Shown: positions 35,269 to 45,943, numbered from the stretch's first letter. The stretch: DNA of 64,000 bases from Accumulibacter sp. (GCA_024235715.1 JACKLW010000006.1:248001-312000); one strand, 5' to 3'. Program-made: numbers and translations. Notes: generated by a model not told the origin, from the sequence alone.

Positions 35269-35589
35269 TCATTCCACGAGCACCGCAGTGCCGCTGGCGG
35301 ATACCATGAGCATGCCATTGCTCTTGCCGAGAACCTCGTAGTCGAGATCCACGCCGACCACTGCATTGGCGCCGAGATCATGGGCCCGCCGTTGAAGTTC
35401 CTCGAGGGCAATGTCGCGAGCGCGCTGCAGTTCCTTCTCGTAGGTGGCCGATCGCCCACCGACCAGATCCCGAATGCCGGCAAAAAGGTCCTTGAAGAGA
35501 TTGGCGCCGAGAATCGCCTCGCCGGCGACGAGGCCATGGTAGCGGGTGATTCGCTTGCCTTCGATGTTGTGCGTGGTCGTTACGAGCAT
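35269..35589 (-). CDS. YbjQ/UPF0145 heavy-metal-binding-domain protein
   Basis: A 106-residue protein of the YbjQ family: opening [14 protein letters not shown], then [27 protein letters not shown], and [15 protein letters not shown]. The start follows TGGAGCGG. Family members form pentameric rings; function is unknown. It lies downstream of cobT on the same strand with a 61-base gap. Confidence 0.9.
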   Translation of the reverse strand: MLVTTTHNIEGKRITRYHGLVAGEAILGANLFKDLFAGIRDLVGGRSATYEKELQRARDIALEELQRRAHDLGANAVVGVDLDYEVLGKSNGMLMVSASGTAVLVE

Positions 35590-35650
35590 TTCCGCTCCAG
35601 AGGGGAAGGGTTGATGTTTGCGCGGGGCTGCCTGCAGAAGCCTCCGCCTG

Positions 35651-36685
35651 TCAGGCCTGCTTGCTGACCCCCGCTGACTCGAAACTGGCCATTTCATTGA
35701 GGAAGGCGGCGGCTGCACGGACCAGCGGCCAGGCCAGCGCCGCGCCGGTTCCTTCGCCGAGGCGCAGGCCGAGATCGAGCAGCGGCTCGGCTTGCAAGGC
35801 ATTCAGCTGCGCCTGATGGCCCGGCTCGGCCGAGCGGTGACAGAAGACGCAGTACTCGCGAACGGCCGGTGCGATCCTGACCGCCACCAGGAGTGCCGAG
35901 GTGACGATGAAGCCGTCGATCAGCAGCAGTATCCCGCGCTCGGCGGCCGCAAGCATGGCACCGGTGATCATCGCCATCTCAAAGCCGCCGAACTCGGCGA
36001 GCACCTTCGCTGCCGGCGCATCCGGCGCCAGTGCTGCGCGGCGTGCCGCCTGCGCCAGCAGTGCCTGCTTGCGCGCCAGCCCGGCATCGTCGAGGCCGGT
36101 ACCGCGGCCGACGCAGTCGGCCAGTGGCGTGCCGGTGAACTGGTGAGTCAGCAATGCGGCGGCGGCGGTGTTGCCGATGCCCATTTCGCCGAAACCGATC
36201 ACCCGGCAGCCCTGGTCGGCAAGCTGGCGTGCGATCACGGCGCCGCGGGCCAGGGCCGCGGCGCAGTCGTCGGCGCTCATCGCCGCCTGCTCGAGGTAGT
36301 TGTGCGTTCCGAAGCCGATCTTGGCGTCGACCAGACCGTCGCGGGGCCCGAAATCGTGGGCGACACCGGCATCGATGATCTGCAGCTGCAGACCGTTCTG
36401 GCGCGCGAAGACGTTGATCGCGGCGCCGCCGGCGAGGAAGTTCTCGACCATCTGCCAGGTCACATCCTGCGGGTACGCCGAGACGCCAGCGCGGGCGGCG
36501 CCGTGGTCACCCGCAAAAACCAGCACATACGGGCGGTCGAGCGCAGGCGTCAGCGACTGCTGCACCTGGCCGATCTGCAGCGCCAGGCGCTCCAGTTGGC
36601 CGAGCGAGCCGGGCGGTTTGGTCTTGCCGTCGATGCGCGCCTGCAGGGCGGGGAGCGGGAGCGTTGGCGGGACAGAGAATCGCAT
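35651..36685 (-). CDS. cobT: Nicotinate-nucleotide:dimethylbenzimidazole phosphoribosyltransferase
   Basis: This 344-residue enzyme makes alpha-ribazole phosphate, the lower ligand of cobalamin. Motifs: [30 protein letters not shown], the [17 protein letters not shown] block, and [16 protein letters not shown] with the catalytic glutamate toward the C-terminus ([15 protein letters not shown]). Divergent from cobU across 65 bases. No cobalamin riboswitch is seen in that short gap. Confidence 0.95.
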   Translation of the reverse strand: MRFSVPPTLPLPALQARIDGKTKPPGSLGQLERLALQIGQVQQSLTPALDRPYVLVFAGDHGAARAGVSAYPQDVTWQMVENFLAGGAAINVFARQNGLQLQIIDAGVAHDFGPRDGLVDAKIGFGTHNYLEQAAMSADDCAAALARGAVIARQLADQGCRVIGFGEMGIGNTAAAALLTHQFTGTPLADCVGRGTGLDDAGLARKQALLAQAARRAALAPDAPAAKVLAEFGGFEMAMITGAMLAAAERGILLLIDGFIVTSALLVAVRIAPAVREYCVFCHRSAEPGHQAQLNALQAEPLLDLGLRLGEGTGAALAWPLVRAAAAFLNEMASFESAGVSKQA

Positions 36686-36750
36686 TGTCGGGCACGTGTC
36701 GGCAAAGGTGTCGATTATACGCCTCCCGCGGCCGTGTTAATCTGTTCGGC

Positions 36751-37296
36751 ATGCGAGAACTGATCATTGGTGGCGCCCGTTCGGGCAAGAGTCTGCTGGC
36801 CGAACGCCGGGCCGGAGAAAGCGGCCTGCAGGTCGTGTACCTGGCGACTGCACAGGCGCTCGACAGCGAGATGTCGCAGCGCATCGCACACCATCGGGCG
36901 CGGCGTCGAGCCGACTGGGAACTGGTCGAGGAGCCACTCGACCTGGCGGGGGCCCTGCGCAGAAACGCTGCACCGGGCGTCTGCCTGCTGGTCGATTGCC
37001 TGACGTTGTGGTTGTCGAATCTGCTCTTTGCCGGTGACGCCGCGCGCCAGGCCGAAGCTGGGGAAACAGTGTCGTGCCGGCGCCTGACGGGTGCCACGGA
37101 CGGCTTGATCGATGTCTTGCCGCAATTGCCCGGTCAGATCATCCTCGTCACCAACGAGGTCGGCTGGGGCATCGTGCCGATGGCAGCGCTGTCGCGACTG
37201 TTCGCCGACGAGCAAGGTCGGCTCAACCAGCGGGTGGCGGCGGTGTGCGAGCGGGTGACGCTGGTGGCCGCGGGGTTGCCGCTGACCCTGCGCTGA
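36751..37296 (+). CDS. cobU: Adenosylcobinamide kinase / guanylyltransferase
   Basis: This 181-residue bifunctional CobU/CobP enzyme phosphorylates adenosylcobinamide and then adds GMP. P-loop GGARSGKSLLAE, the substrate segment AHHRARRRADWELVEEPLDL, LVDCLTLWLSNLL, and VTNEVGWGIVPMAALSRLF are diagnostic. ATG 36751 is the first codon of the P-loop region and matches family length. Together with cobT it prepares the two halves joined by CobS, which is not in this window. Confidence 0.95.
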   Translation: MRELIIGGARSGKSLLAERRAGESGLQVVYLATAQALDSEMSQRIAHHRARRRADWELVEEPLDLAGALRRNAAPGVCLLVDCLTLWLSNLLFAGDAARQAEAGETVSCRRLTGATDGLIDVLPQLPGQIILVTNEVGWGIVPMAALSRLFADEQGRLNQRVAAVCERVTLVAAGLPLTLR

Positions 37297-37403
37297 GCGC
37301 TGCCCTTTCGTCCTTGTCTGACCGCCGCCTTGCGCTGTCCAGCGGTGCTTTGATCAGTGCTATTCTTCAGGTTGTCTGACAACTGAGCGAGGAGCTGAGA
37401 GCA

Positions 37404-37868
37404 ATGTACAAGCGAATCATGGTCGCCCTTGACCAGAGCTTCATGACCAGCAGGGTGCTCGATACGGCGATCGAACTGGCCAAGAGCACCGGCGCCAGGG
37501 TGGCGATCTGTCATGCCATCGATGAAACGGTTCTTGCCCAGCGCGACGTCGCGATGATGCTGCCGAACAGCGTCGGCAAGACCGAAGCACGGCTGCGTCT
37601 GGGCGCGCAGGGATTTGTCGAAAAGGCTGCCGAGACGGCGCGTGCGGCCGGGGTGGAGGCGGAAACCATGGTCGTCGAGTCGGAGAAGAAGCACGTTTCC
37701 GACATGCTCATCGAAGCGGCGGCTGAGTGGAAGGCCGATCTGCTGGTCGTCGGTACGCACGGCCTTCGCGGCGTCGAGCGCTTCTTCGTCGGCAGCGTCG
37801 CCGAGCGCCTGGTGCGCAAGGGCCGCAGGTCGCTGCTGCTGGTGCGCGGCGAAGATCCCAACGACTAG
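37404..37868 (+). CDS. Universal stress protein (UspA family)
   Basis: A 154-residue Usp domain: [12 protein letters not shown] at the start, and the ATP-binding [21 protein letters not shown] (G-x2-G-x9-G-S) at the end. It stands between cobU and cobQ; its stop overlaps the convergent cobQ stop by four bases. GAGGAG precedes the start. Usp proteins act in stress and growth-arrest survival; a link to cobalamin is not implied. Confidence 0.93.
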   Translation: MYKRIMVALDQSFMTSRVLDTAIELAKSTGARVAICHAIDETVLAQRDVAMMLPNSVGKTEARLRLGAQGFVEKAAETARAAGVEAETMVVESEKKHVSDMLIEAAAEWKADLLVVGTHGLRGVERFFVGSVAERLVRKGRRSLLLVRGEDPND

Positions 37869-39397
37869 GTCCCGGCAGGCACCGCGCGGTGCCGCATGGG
37901 CGACAGGGGCGTAAGCGCCCGTTCCGGCAGCCAGGCCGCCAGCTGCCGCAGGTCGAGGTGCTGCTCGACCGCATCGGCGAGGCGATCGATGTCGGCTTCC
38001 CGACGCTGACGCGGGTCGAACTCCTTTGTGGGATGGTGGCCGGCCCAGGCCAGCAGGGCAGCCAGCGCCGGTGGCGAGTCGAACAGGCCGTGGCAGTACG
38101 TGGCGAGAACCTGGCCGTCATCCGATAGCGCGCCATCCGGCTGGCCGGCGAGCCGCAGTGCCGGAGTAGCCAACGCCGGCCCCTGCGTGACGCCCATGTG
38201 GATGCGGTAACCGCTGACCCTTGCCGATCCCGGAAGCTGCAGTTCGCCGCTGACGTTCTGCAAGGTTTTCTGGGCGGCCAGGCGCGTCTCGTAGTCCAGC
38301 AATCCCAGTCCCGGCATGCTGCCAGGGGGGCCTTCGATACCCAGAGGGTCATGCAGGCTGCGGCCGAGCATCTGCAGGCCGCCGCAGATGCCGATCAGCT
38401 TGCCAGCGTAGCGCAGGTGTCGTCGGATTGCCTCCTCCCAGCCCTGTGCGCGCAGCCATTCCAGGTCGGCCTGGACTGCTTTCGAGCCTGGCAGGACGAT
38501 CAGGTCACAGGGTGGCAGCGGCTCGTTCGGGCCGACAAAGCGAAAATCGACCTCCGGGTGGAAGCGCAACGGATCGAGGTCGTTGTGATTGGAAATCCTC
38601 GGATAGACCGGCGTCACGACGCGCAGCGCCGCGGCCTTCTTGGGCAAATGCTCGCGTGGCAGCGCATCTTCGGCATCGAGGTAGAGTCCGTGCAGATACG
38701 GCAAGACGCCGAGCACCGGCTTGCCGGTGCGCTCTTCGAGCCAGCGCAGGCCGCCCTCGAGCAGGCCGATGTCGCCGCGAAAGCGGTTGATGACAAAGCC
38801 CTTAATGCGCGCCTGCTCCGACGGCGAGAGCAGGTCGAGGGTGCCGCAGAGATGCGCGAAGACGCCGCCGCGATCGATGTCGGCGATCAGGATCACCGGA
38901 CAATCGACCGCCTCCGCGAAACCCATGTTGGCGATGTCGCGGTCGCGCAGGTTGATCTCCGCCGGGCTGCCGGCGCCTTCGACGATCAGACATTCGTACT
39001 GTGCCCCCAGGCGCTGCCACGATTCGAGCACCGCCTGCATGGCGCGCGGCTTGTAGGCATGGTAGTCGCGCGCATCGAGGTCGGTCAGCGCCTTGCCATG
39101 GATGATCACCTGCGCGCGTTTGTCGGTCGCCGGCTTGAGCAGGACCGGATTGAAATCGGAATGCGTGGGCACGCCGGCGGCAAGCGCCTGCAGTGCCTGT
39201 GCCCGTCCGATCTCGCCGCCGTCGACGGTGACCGCTGAATTGAGGGCCATGTTCTGCGGTTTGAAGGGTGCGACACGGACGCCGCGGCGGTGCAGGATAC
39301 GGCACAGGGCGGCGACCAGGGTCGTCTTGCCGGAGTCCGAAGTGCAGCCTTGAACCATCAGGCTGGGGGTTGGGCGCTCGTTCATCGTAGAATCCAT
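37865..39397 (-). CDS. cobQ: Cobyric acid synthase
   Basis: This 510-residue amidotransferase amidates four side chains of adenosylcobyrinate diamide using glutamine and ATP. The ATPase domain has [31 protein letters not shown], and [14 protein letters not shown]. The glutaminase domain has the catalytic Cys in [16 protein letters not shown] and the His in [10 protein letters not shown]. Two ATGs are close, 39397 and 39385; neither has a strong ribosome site. It is divergent from cbiB, with 23 bases between the starts. Confidence 0.94.
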   Translation of the reverse strand: MDSTMNERPTPSLMVQGCTSDSGKTTLVAALCRILHRRGVRVAPFKPQNMALNSAVTVDGGEIGRAQALQALAAGVPTHSDFNPVLLKPATDKRAQVIIHGKALTDLDARDYHAYKPRAMQAVLESWQRLGAQYECLIVEGAGSPAEINLRDRDIANMGFAEAVDCPVILIADIDRGGVFAHLCGTLDLLSPSEQARIKGFVINRFRGDIGLLEGGLRWLEERTGKPVLGVLPYLHGLYLDAEDALPREHLPKKAAALRVVTPVYPRISNHNDLDPLRFHPEVDFRFVGPNEPLPPCDLIVLPGSKAVQADLEWLRAQGWEEAIRRHLRYAGKLIGICGGLQMLGRSLHDPLGIEGPPGSMPGLGLLDYETRLAAQKTLQNVSGELQLPGSARVSGYRIHMGVTQGPALATPALRLAGQPDGALSDDGQVLATYCHGLFDSPPALAALLAWAGHHPTKEFDPRQRREADIDRLADAVEQHLDLRQLAAWLPERALTPLSPMRHRAVPAGT

Positions 39398-39420
39398 GGT
39401 TTCGTTGCCCCGATTCTCGC

Positions 39421-40377
39421 ATGCCGATCGTTTCTTCCTCCGCACTGATTGCCGCCCCGGTGCCGGCCGCGCTCTTTCTGCCGCTGGCCGCGCTGCTCGG
39501 CGTCGGGCTCGATCGGCTCTGCGGCGAGCCGCGGCGCTGGCATCCGCTGGTCGGTTTCGGCGTACTGGCCGGTGCAGTAGAGCGGCGCCTCAACGTCGGC
39601 GGCACAAGGCGTCTGCGCGGTCTGCTGGCCTGGTCGCTGCTGGTCTTGCCGGCATTTGTCCTGGCCGCCTGGTCGATTCCGTCCGGTGTGCCGGGCTGGT
39701 TGCTGCACGTGCTGCTGCTCTACCTGGCGCTCGGCGGCCGCAGCCTTGGCGAGCATGCCAGCCGGGTTGCCGACGATCTGGCGGCAGGTGATCTGCTGCA
39801 GGCCCGGCAGCACGTCGGCTGGATGGTCTCGCGGCAGACCGACAATCTCGACGCCGGCGGCGTCGCCAGCGCCTGCGTCGAATCGACGCTCGAGAACGGC
39901 AACGACGCCGTTTTCGGCGCGCTCTTCTGGTTCGCCCTGCTTGGTGGGCCGGGTGCGCTGCTCTATCGCCTGGCCAATACGCTCGACGCCATGTGGGGCT
40001 ACCGCACGCATCGCTTCGCCGACTTCGGCTGGGCTGCTGCGCGCCTCGATGATCTGCTCAACTTCCTGCCAGCCCGGCTGACCGCTCTCAGCTACGCGCT
40101 CTGCGGCCGTACGCGTGGCGCGCTGCGCTGCTGGCGCAAGCAGGCGGCGAACTGGAAGAGCCCCAACGCCGGTCCGGTAATGGCTGCCGGCGCCGGCAGC
40201 CTGGGCGTTGCCCTGGGCGGTGCGGCTTGCTACGAAGGGCGACTGGAAGAGCGGCCGCCGCTTGGCGACGGTCGCGCGGCCGGCGGCCAGGACATCGCGC
40301 AGGCGCTGGCCCTGCTGCGTCGCAGCGTCTGGCTGTGGCTGGCGGTGCTGCTGTGCCTGGGGCTGGCAGGTGCTTGA
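39421..40377 (+). CDS. cbiB: Adenosylcobinamide-phosphate synthase CbiB
   Basis: A 318-residue integral membrane protein with CbiB hallmarks: [42 protein letters not shown], the [20 protein letters not shown] block, and [17 protein letters not shown]. It attaches aminopropanol phosphate to cobyric acid, using the product of CobD, whose gene overlaps its end by eight bases. Five or so membrane helices are evident. Confidence 0.94.
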   Translation: MPIVSSSALIAAPVPAALFLPLAALLGVGLDRLCGEPRRWHPLVGFGVLAGAVERRLNVGGTRRLRGLLAWSLLVLPAFVLAAWSIPSGVPGWLLHVLLLYLALGGRSLGEHASRVADDLAAGDLLQARQHVGWMVSRQTDNLDAGGVASACVESTLENGNDAVFGALFWFALLGGPGALLYRLANTLDAMWGYRTHRFADFGWAAARLDDLLNFLPARLTALSYALCGRTRGALRCWRKQAANWKSPNAGPVMAAGAGSLGVALGGAACYEGRLEERPPLGDGRAAGGQDIAQALALLRRSVWLWLAVLLCLGLAGA

Positions 40378-41371
40378 ACACGGCGGCCGCCTGCGCGCCG
40401 CAGCCAGGGAGTACGCGGCCTGCGCTGAGTGCGAGCTGGCCGACTGGCTGGATTTGTCCACCGGCATCAACCCGCATTCCTACCCGGTGCCGCTGATCGA
40501 CCCGGCGTGCTGGCGACGCCTGCCCGAGGACGACGACGCTCTGGTCGGGGCCGCCGCGGCCTGCTACGGCAGCGAGCGCGTGCTTGCCCTGCCGGGATCG
40601 CAGGTGGGGATCCAGTTCCTGCCGGCACTGTTCCCGCCGGCTGCCGTGGCCTGCATGACCCCGATCTACGCCGAACATGCGCAGGCCTGGCAGCGCGCCG
40701 GCCACAAGCTGCGCCGGCTGGAGAATGTCTCGCTGGCGCGCGCACTGGCAGTCATGACGCCGATCATCGTCCTCTGCAACCCCAACAACCCGACCGGCCG
40801 GCGCCTGCCGGCGAGCGCGCTGCTCGATGCCGCCAGTCAGCTGCGGCAGCGCGGCGGCTGGCTGGTGGTCGACGAGGCATTTGGCGACGCCGATCCGGAG
40901 AACTGCGTCGCTGCCCTGGCCGGCAGCAAGGAGGCACCGAATCTGATCGTCCTGCGGTCACTTGGAAAGTTCTTTGGTCTGGCCGGCGCTCGTGTGGGCT
41001 TCGTCTTCGGCGCCGCTGACAAGCTCGAACGCCTGCGCGAAGCGATCGGTCCCTGGGCGGTATCCGGCCCGGCCCGCGCCGTGGCCAGCCTGGCACTGGC
41101 CGATCGTGGCTGGCAGACACGGATGCGCCGCGAACTGCCCGTCGCTGCGGCGCGCCTGGTGACCTTGCTGGAGCCTTTCGGTGAAGTCGGCGCGACAGCC
41201 CTGTTCGCCACCGTTGCTTCGCCCCGGGCTTTGCCGCTCTTCGAGCATCTGGCCCGCCAGGCAATTCTGTGCCGGCATTTTCCGGAGTACGGATTGCTTC
41301 GCTGCGGGCTGCCCGGCAGCGAGGATGACTGGCAGCGCCTGACCGTCGCGCTGGCGAGCTGGACACCGTGA
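40370..41371 (+). CDS. cobD: L-threonine-O-3-phosphate decarboxylase CobD
   Basis: A 333-residue PLP enzyme of the aminotransferase I/II fold that makes (R)-1-amino-2-propanol phosphate for CbiB. The start is GTG 40370, giving [15 protein letters not shown], the family's usual opening, with an eight-base overlap with cbiB. Visible motifs: [36 protein letters not shown] and the Schiff-base lysine in [16 protein letters not shown]. The final Cys/Gly-rich end is family-like. Confidence 0.92.
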   Translation: MLEHGGRLRAAAREYAACAECELADWLDLSTGINPHSYPVPLIDPACWRRLPEDDDALVGAAAACYGSERVLALPGSQVGIQFLPALFPPAAVACMTPIYAEHAQAWQRAGHKLRRLENVSLARALAVMTPIIVLCNPNNPTGRRLPASALLDAASQLRQRGGWLVVDEAFGDADPENCVAALAGSKEAPNLIVLRSLGKFFGLAGARVGFVFGAADKLERLREAIGPWAVSGPARAVASLALADRGWQTRMRRELPVAAARLVTLLEPFGEVGATALFATVASPRALPLFEHLARQAILCRHFPEYGLLRCGLPGSEDDWQRLTVALASWTP

Positions 41372-41372
41372 A

Positions 41373-42272
41373 ATGCGCAAGAACCTGCCGAGACTGTTGC
41401 TGCTTGCCTGTCTGCTGAGCGCCAGCAGCCTGCTGCGCGCCGGGACGGTCGAGGTCCTGGACGATGTCGGGACGACGCTGCGCCTGGCACAGCCGGCCAG
41501 GCGCATCGTCAGCCTGGCGCCGCATCTGACCGAGACGCTGTTCGCTGCTGGCGCCGGTGAACGCATCGTCGGCAGCGTCGAATACAGCAACTACCCGCCG
41601 GCAGCGGCGAAGATTGCGCGCGTCGGCAGCTACTCGCAGATCGACCTCGAGCGCGTGATCGCCTTGCGACCGGACCTGATCATCGCCTGGCAGAGCGGTA
41701 ACGCGGCAGCGCACGTCGATCGCCTGCGCGCGCTCGGTTTTCCGGTCTACGTCTCGCAGCCCGATCGCATCGAGGAAGTCGCCAGCGAGATCGAACGTCT
41801 CGGCGTGCTGGCCGGCAGCGCTCCGGTCGCCGGTCGCGCCGCGGCGAGTTTCCGCCGGCGGCTGGCAGCCTTGCAGAAGCGCTATAGCCGCCAGCCGCCG
41901 GTACCGACTTTCTACCAGATCTGGAAGCAACCGCTGATGACCGTCGGCCGTCGCCAGATCATCTCGGACGTCATCCGCCTGTGCGGTGGTGAGAACGTTT
42001 TCGGCATGCTCGAAACGATGGCGCCGACGGTGACGGTCGAAGCGATCATCGCCGCCGATCCGGAAGTGATTGTCGCCAGTGGCATGGGCGAACAGCGGCC
42101 CGACTGGCTGGACGACTGGCAACAGTGGACAGCGATCACCGCCGTCGCGCGTGGCAACCTCTTCTTCGTCCCGCCCGATCTGATCCAGCGCCATACCCCG
42201 CGCCTGCTCGACGGCGCCGAGTTGCTCTGCCAGCACCTCGAGACCGCGCGCGGCCGCCGGCCGACGAAGTGA
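41373..42272 (+). CDS. btuF: Periplasmic cobalamin-binding protein (BtuF-like)
   Basis: A 299-residue class III periplasmic binding protein with signal peptide MRKNLPRLLLLACLLSASSLLRA. The mature part has RRIVSLAPHLTETLFAAGAG, VGSYSQIDLERVIALRPDLI, and the interdomain helix linking the two lobes. It begins one base after the cobD stop and would deliver corrinoid to a BtuCD transporter, whose genes are not in the window. A metal-chelate substrate is an alternative to B12. Confidence 0.88.
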   Translation: MRKNLPRLLLLACLLSASSLLRAGTVEVLDDVGTTLRLAQPARRIVSLAPHLTETLFAAGAGERIVGSVEYSNYPPAAAKIARVGSYSQIDLERVIALRPDLIIAWQSGNAAAHVDRLRALGFPVYVSQPDRIEEVASEIERLGVLAGSAPVAGRAAASFRRRLAALQKRYSRQPPVPTFYQIWKQPLMTVGRRQIISDVIRLCGGENVFGMLETMAPTVTVEAIIAADPEVIVASGMGEQRPDWLDDWQQWTAITAVARGNLFFVPPDLIQRHTPRLLDGAELLCQHLETARGRRPTK

Positions 42273-42286
42273 CGGGCCTGCACGCC

Positions 42287-43162
42287 ATGTCCCGCCTGCC
42301 ACAGCGCATCGTCTGCCTGAGTACCGAAACGGTCGAAGTCCTCTATGCTCTCGGCGAGGAAGCGCGCGTCGTCGGCATCAGCGGCTACACCGTCTTCCCG
42401 CCGCGCGCACGCAAGGAAAAACCCAAGGTCTTTGCCTTCAGCAGTGGCGATGTCGACCGCATTCGGGCCGTCGAACCGGATCTGGTGTTCGGTTTCTCGG
42501 ATCTGCAGGCAGACATCAGCCGCGACCTGATCAAGGCCGGTGTGGCGGTGCACGCTTTCAACCAGCGCACCGTCGAAGGTATCCTGGCGATGATCGAAAG
42601 CGTTGGCCGCCTGGTCGGCGCCGCAGAGCGCGCCAGCCTGCTGGTCGCCGAACTGGAAGCGCTCATCGCGCAGGCTCGCCTCGCCGCTGCACGTCTGCCG
42701 CGCCGACCGCGAGTCTATTTCGAGGAATGGGACGATCCGCCGATCGCCGGCATCGGCTGGGTTTCGGAGCTGATCGGCATGGCTGGCGGCGAGGACGTTT
42801 TCGCCGACCGGGCGGGCCAAAGGGCGGCCAGGGAGCGAATCATCGCCGATCCGCTCGAAGTCGTCCGGCGCGCCCCGGACATCATCATCGGCTCATGGTG
42901 CGGCAAGCGTTTTCGCCCCGGGAAAGTCGCCGCGCGCCCCGGCTGGCATGAAATCCCGGCAGTCGCCGACGGACAACTGCACGAGATCAAGTCGGCGGTC
43001 ATCCTGTCTCCCGGGCCGGCCGCGATTCGCCAAGGCCTGTCGGCGCTGTGCCGCCTGTTCGACGACTGGGCGCTGCGCGTCGCGCCGGCCGGAAGCGGGC
43101 GGTCGCCGCTGTCCGCCGACGGCAACCTGAACCGGCGTCCACCTGTTATCGGGCCAAAATGA
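42287..43162 (+). CDS. Second cobalamin-binding-type protein, no signal peptide
   Basis: A 291-residue BtuF/FepB-fold protein: PQRIVCLSTETVEVLYALGEEARVVGISG, a segment with FGFSDLQADI, and GIGWVSELIGMAGGEDVF. No signal peptide is visible, and it lacks the N-terminal strand present in the gene before it. An upstream GTG at 42269 would overlap the btuF stop (GTGA) and adds six residues, still without a signal. Such proteins occur beside corrinoid genes in betaproteobacteria; it may bind a corrinoid in the cytoplasm. It overlaps the next gene by four bases. Confidence 0.72.
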   Translation: MSRLPQRIVCLSTETVEVLYALGEEARVVGISGYTVFPPRARKEKPKVFAFSSGDVDRIRAVEPDLVFGFSDLQADISRDLIKAGVAVHAFNQRTVEGILAMIESVGRLVGAAERASLLVAELEALIAQARLAAARLPRRPRVYFEEWDDPPIAGIGWVSELIGMAGGEDVFADRAGQRAARERIIADPLEVVRRAPDIIIGSWCGKRFRPGKVAARPGWHEIPAVADGQLHEIKSAVILSPGPAAIRQGLSALCRLFDDWALRVAPAGSGRSPLSADGNLNRRPPVIGPK

Positions 43163-44808
43163 AAAGCCTCTTCTCAGCGCTTGCCGAGCGTCTCCTTGAT
43201 ACCCGCAGCAGGGTGCTGGTGCCTGTTTCCTGTCTCGTCTGGCTGGCCATGCTGGCGGGAACGAGATCGCTGATGCTGCCTGACGAGGGCCGTTATATCG
43301 GCGTCGCCTGGGCAATGCTCGAGAGCGGCGACTGGCTGACCCCGAAGCTCGACGGTTTGCCCTATTTTCACAAGCCGCCGCTGTTCTACTGGCTGACCGG
43401 GCTGGCCCTGAAGCTCTTTGGCAGCAACGACTGGGCCGGGCGCCTGGCCTCCGTTCTCGGCGCCGTGCTTGCTGCCAGCGGCCTGTATCTCTTTGTCCGG
43501 CGCCACGTGGATCAGCGCCTGGCGACGCTGTCGGCGGCCGTTCTGGTGACCCAGCCGATGTTCTTTGCCGGCGCCCAGTACGCCAACCTCGACATGCTCG
43601 TCGCCGGAATGATCTCGGCGACCATCGTCTGCGGCGCCGCTGCCGTGCTGCGCATGGCGAACGGCGAGCCGTACCGGCTGGCGCTGGCTGCCGCCTACGT
43701 TTTCGCTGCTCTGGGCGTTCTTGCCAAGGGCTTGATCGGCTTCGTACTTCCCGGCGCGGTGCTGTTCGCCTGGCTGTTGTTGCGCAAACGCTATCGGCTG
43801 ATTCCGCGCCTACTGTCGATCGCGATGATCGGCCTGTTTGTCGCCGTCGCCGCGCCGTGGTTCGTGTGGATGCAGATTTCGTACAGCGGCTTCTGGGATT
43901 ACTTCTTTGTCTATCACCATTTCCAGCGCTTCTCGCAGACCGGCTTCAGCAACGCCCAGGCATTCTGGTTCTATGTGCCCGTCCTGCTGCTCGGCGCGCT
44001 GCCGTGGTCGCCGTGGATTGCGCGCGCCTGTACGTGGAAATTCCTGGCCGACCCGGAGCAATTCGAGATCCGCAGCCTGATGATCGTCTGGATGCTGGTG
44101 ATCGTCATCTTCTTCTCGCTGCCCAATTCAAAACTCGTCGGCTACGTCTTTCCGGCACTGCCGCCGCTGGCATTCCTGATCGCCGATGCGCTGCTCGGCT
44201 GGCTGAGGAAACGGCAGGAGGCGCAGCGCCCGGAGGCAGCCGCCTATCTCGGCGGCAGCCTGGTCGTGGCCGGCGGCATGTGCGTCCTTTTCATCGCCCT
44301 GGTCGGACAGTTCGACGACACGTCGACGAGAGCGCTAAGCCGGCAGGTGGCACCGCTCTACCGCAGCGGCGATCAGATCGTGATGATCGACGAATATGAG
44401 TACGACGTGCCCTTCTACCTGCAGGCAGAGAAGGACGCCTGGGTGGTCAGCGACTGGCAGGATGCCGCGGCGATTGCCGAACGAGACAACTGGCGCAAGG
44501 AACTCTACGATGCCGGCCAGTTCGACGCGGCAAGGATGCGCGAAGTACTGCTCCTTCCCGGCGAGTTCGTTTCGCGCCTCTGTGCCTACCGCGGTGGTTC
44601 GCTGTGGGTGTGGGGGAAGATGACGCAATTGCTGCGCTACGAATTTCTCCCGCGGGACGCGGTTGCCTTTGCCGACGACAGAAGAGTGGTCTGGCGTCTG
44701 GATGCGGCCCGGCGTGCGCAGCTGAAGGCTTGTCGCGACGCGCCGGACTCCGGTGAAGGAGCGACCTCGACGAGTACGCCGCTGGATATGCCGGGCGCTG
44801 CGCAGTGA
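43159..44808 (+). CDS. ArnT/PMT-like membrane glycosyltransferase (GT39/83)
   Basis: This 549-residue polytopic protein has the ArnT-type first periplasmic loop with acidic motif in LMLPDEGRYIGVAWAML and YFHKPPLFYWLTGLALK, then about ten membrane helices and a C-terminal periplasmic domain. ArnT-type enzymes move a sugar from undecaprenyl phosphate to lipid A or a similar acceptor. ATG 43159 makes an ATGA overlap with the cobalamin-binding gene. It is the last gene of this plus-strand run and is functionally out of place beside B12 genes. Confidence 0.85.
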   Translation: MKSLFSALAERLLDTRSRVLVPVSCLVWLAMLAGTRSLMLPDEGRYIGVAWAMLESGDWLTPKLDGLPYFHKPPLFYWLTGLALKLFGSNDWAGRLASVLGAVLAASGLYLFVRRHVDQRLATLSAAVLVTQPMFFAGAQYANLDMLVAGMISATIVCGAAAVLRMANGEPYRLALAAAYVFAALGVLAKGLIGFVLPGAVLFAWLLLRKRYRLIPRLLSIAMIGLFVAVAAPWFVWMQISYSGFWDYFFVYHHFQRFSQTGFSNAQAFWFYVPVLLLGALPWSPWIARACTWKFLADPEQFEIRSLMIVWMLVIVIFFSLPNSKLVGYVFPALPPLAFLIADALLGWLRKRQEAQRPEAAAYLGGSLVVAGGMCVLFIALVGQFDDTSTRALSRQVAPLYRSGDQIVMIDEYEYDVPFYLQAEKDAWVVSDWQDAAAIAERDNWRKELYDAGQFDAARMREVLLLPGEFVSRLCAYRGGSLWVWGKMTQLLRYEFLPRDAVAFADDRRVVWRLDAARRAQLKACRDAPDSGEGATSTSTPLDMPGAAQ

Positions 44809-44950
44809 ATCGACCGGCGCCGGCACTGCTTGTTTTCGATTGCGACGGCGTGCCCTGCCGGCGGACTTCGCGGCGCGCCTGCGCTCGCGCGACCGGCAGG
44901 CGTTTCGCGCCGATTTGAAAGCGGCGCCGGCTCGATCCGGCAAATTTCCG

Positions 44951-45748
44951 TTACGGCTGGCGATCGATCCAGTCGGCAATCTTCTCTGCCGCTGCCTGCC
45001 AGTGCGCGTCGAGCATCAGCGTGTGACCGGCGGCAGGGATGACTTGCACTTCGGCCCGCCAGCGGCTGGCAGTGAAATTCAGCAGACCCGGCTGGAAGAC
45101 CGCGTCGGCTTCGCCGCCGACGACGAGCACGGGCAGTTCCGGCCGGCGTCGGCCGATGCGCATTGCCAGCAGGGTCAGATCGAGGATCGCGCGCCGGGAT
45201 TCGGACTGGAACAATCGCCCGAAGCGGATCAGATCTTCGGTTTTCGTTTCGCGCGAGTAATACACGTCGCGCATCGTCTGCAGCGTTTGCGCCGTGTACT
45301 CGCCGTGCGCGGCACGCGCCTGTTCGCCGAAGAAGGACGGTTGGCTGAAGGCGATGTTCATCGTCGCGCCAAGGATGCCGCCCGGCGGCACCGGCGCCAT
45401 CAGGATCGCGGCCTGCGTGTGGTTGCGTTCGAGAACGCGCTCGACGACGACGCAGCCCATCGAATGCCCGATCAGGATGATCGGTCCCTCGATGCCTTCC
45501 ATGACCTGCCTGACGTCCTCGACGTAGTCGTCGAGTCCGAAGGAGTCGAGGCGCTCGCGGCCATCGCTGGCGCCGTGGCCGGCGAGGTCGAGCGCGCGGC
45601 AGTCGAAGCCGAGACGGCTGAAGTAGGGCAGAAAATAGGCATCCCAGCAGCCCGCCGTGGCGTAGCCGCCGTGGACAAAAAGGAGGCGGGGAGAACGCAC
45701 CGGGCCGACAGCCGGCCGGTGCAGGGTATGAATTCGTCGTGTTTTCAT
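44951..45748 (-). CDS. Alpha/beta hydrolase
   Basis: A 265-residue hydrolase with the nucleophile elbow LIGHSMGCVVVERVL (Ser), oxyanion HGGYATAGCWDAYFLPYF, the cap segment, a likely acid in VVGGEADAVF and the final His in AAGHTLMLDAHW. Substrate unknown; lysophospholipase- or lactonase-type activity is common in this group. Starts at ATG 45748 (MKTRRIHTLHRPAVG). Confidence 0.85.
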   Translation of the reverse strand: MKTRRIHTLHRPAVGPVRSPRLLFVHGGYATAGCWDAYFLPYFSRLGFDCRALDLAGHGASDGRERLDSFGLDDYVEDVRQVMEGIEGPIILIGHSMGCVVVERVLERNHTQAAILMAPVPPGGILGATMNIAFSQPSFFGEQARAAHGEYTAQTLQTMRDVYYSRETKTEDLIRFGRLFQSESRRAILDLTLLAMRIGRRRPELPVLVVGGEADAVFQPGLLNFTASRWRAEVQVIPAAGHTLMLDAHWQAAAEKIADWIDRQP

Positions 45749-45943
45749 GATGCTTTCGACTTTAGCACGGCGCCGGCTGGCATCTGGCCGGCAAGAGGCC
45801 GGAAACGCGATGCGAGCGCGGAAATGCTGCCCAATCGCCCCTCGCTCGCGTACGCTGGACGGAACGCTGCCGGCTGCCGTTGCGTCCAAGCAAGGGGATT
45901 TCCGGGGCCGGGAACCTTTGCCCATGCGGCGAGGAAAAAGACA

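Noticed and set aside
36686-36750. Possible cobalamin riboswitch between cobT and cobU
   Set aside because: Only 65 bases are available and no B12-box-like sequence is visible.
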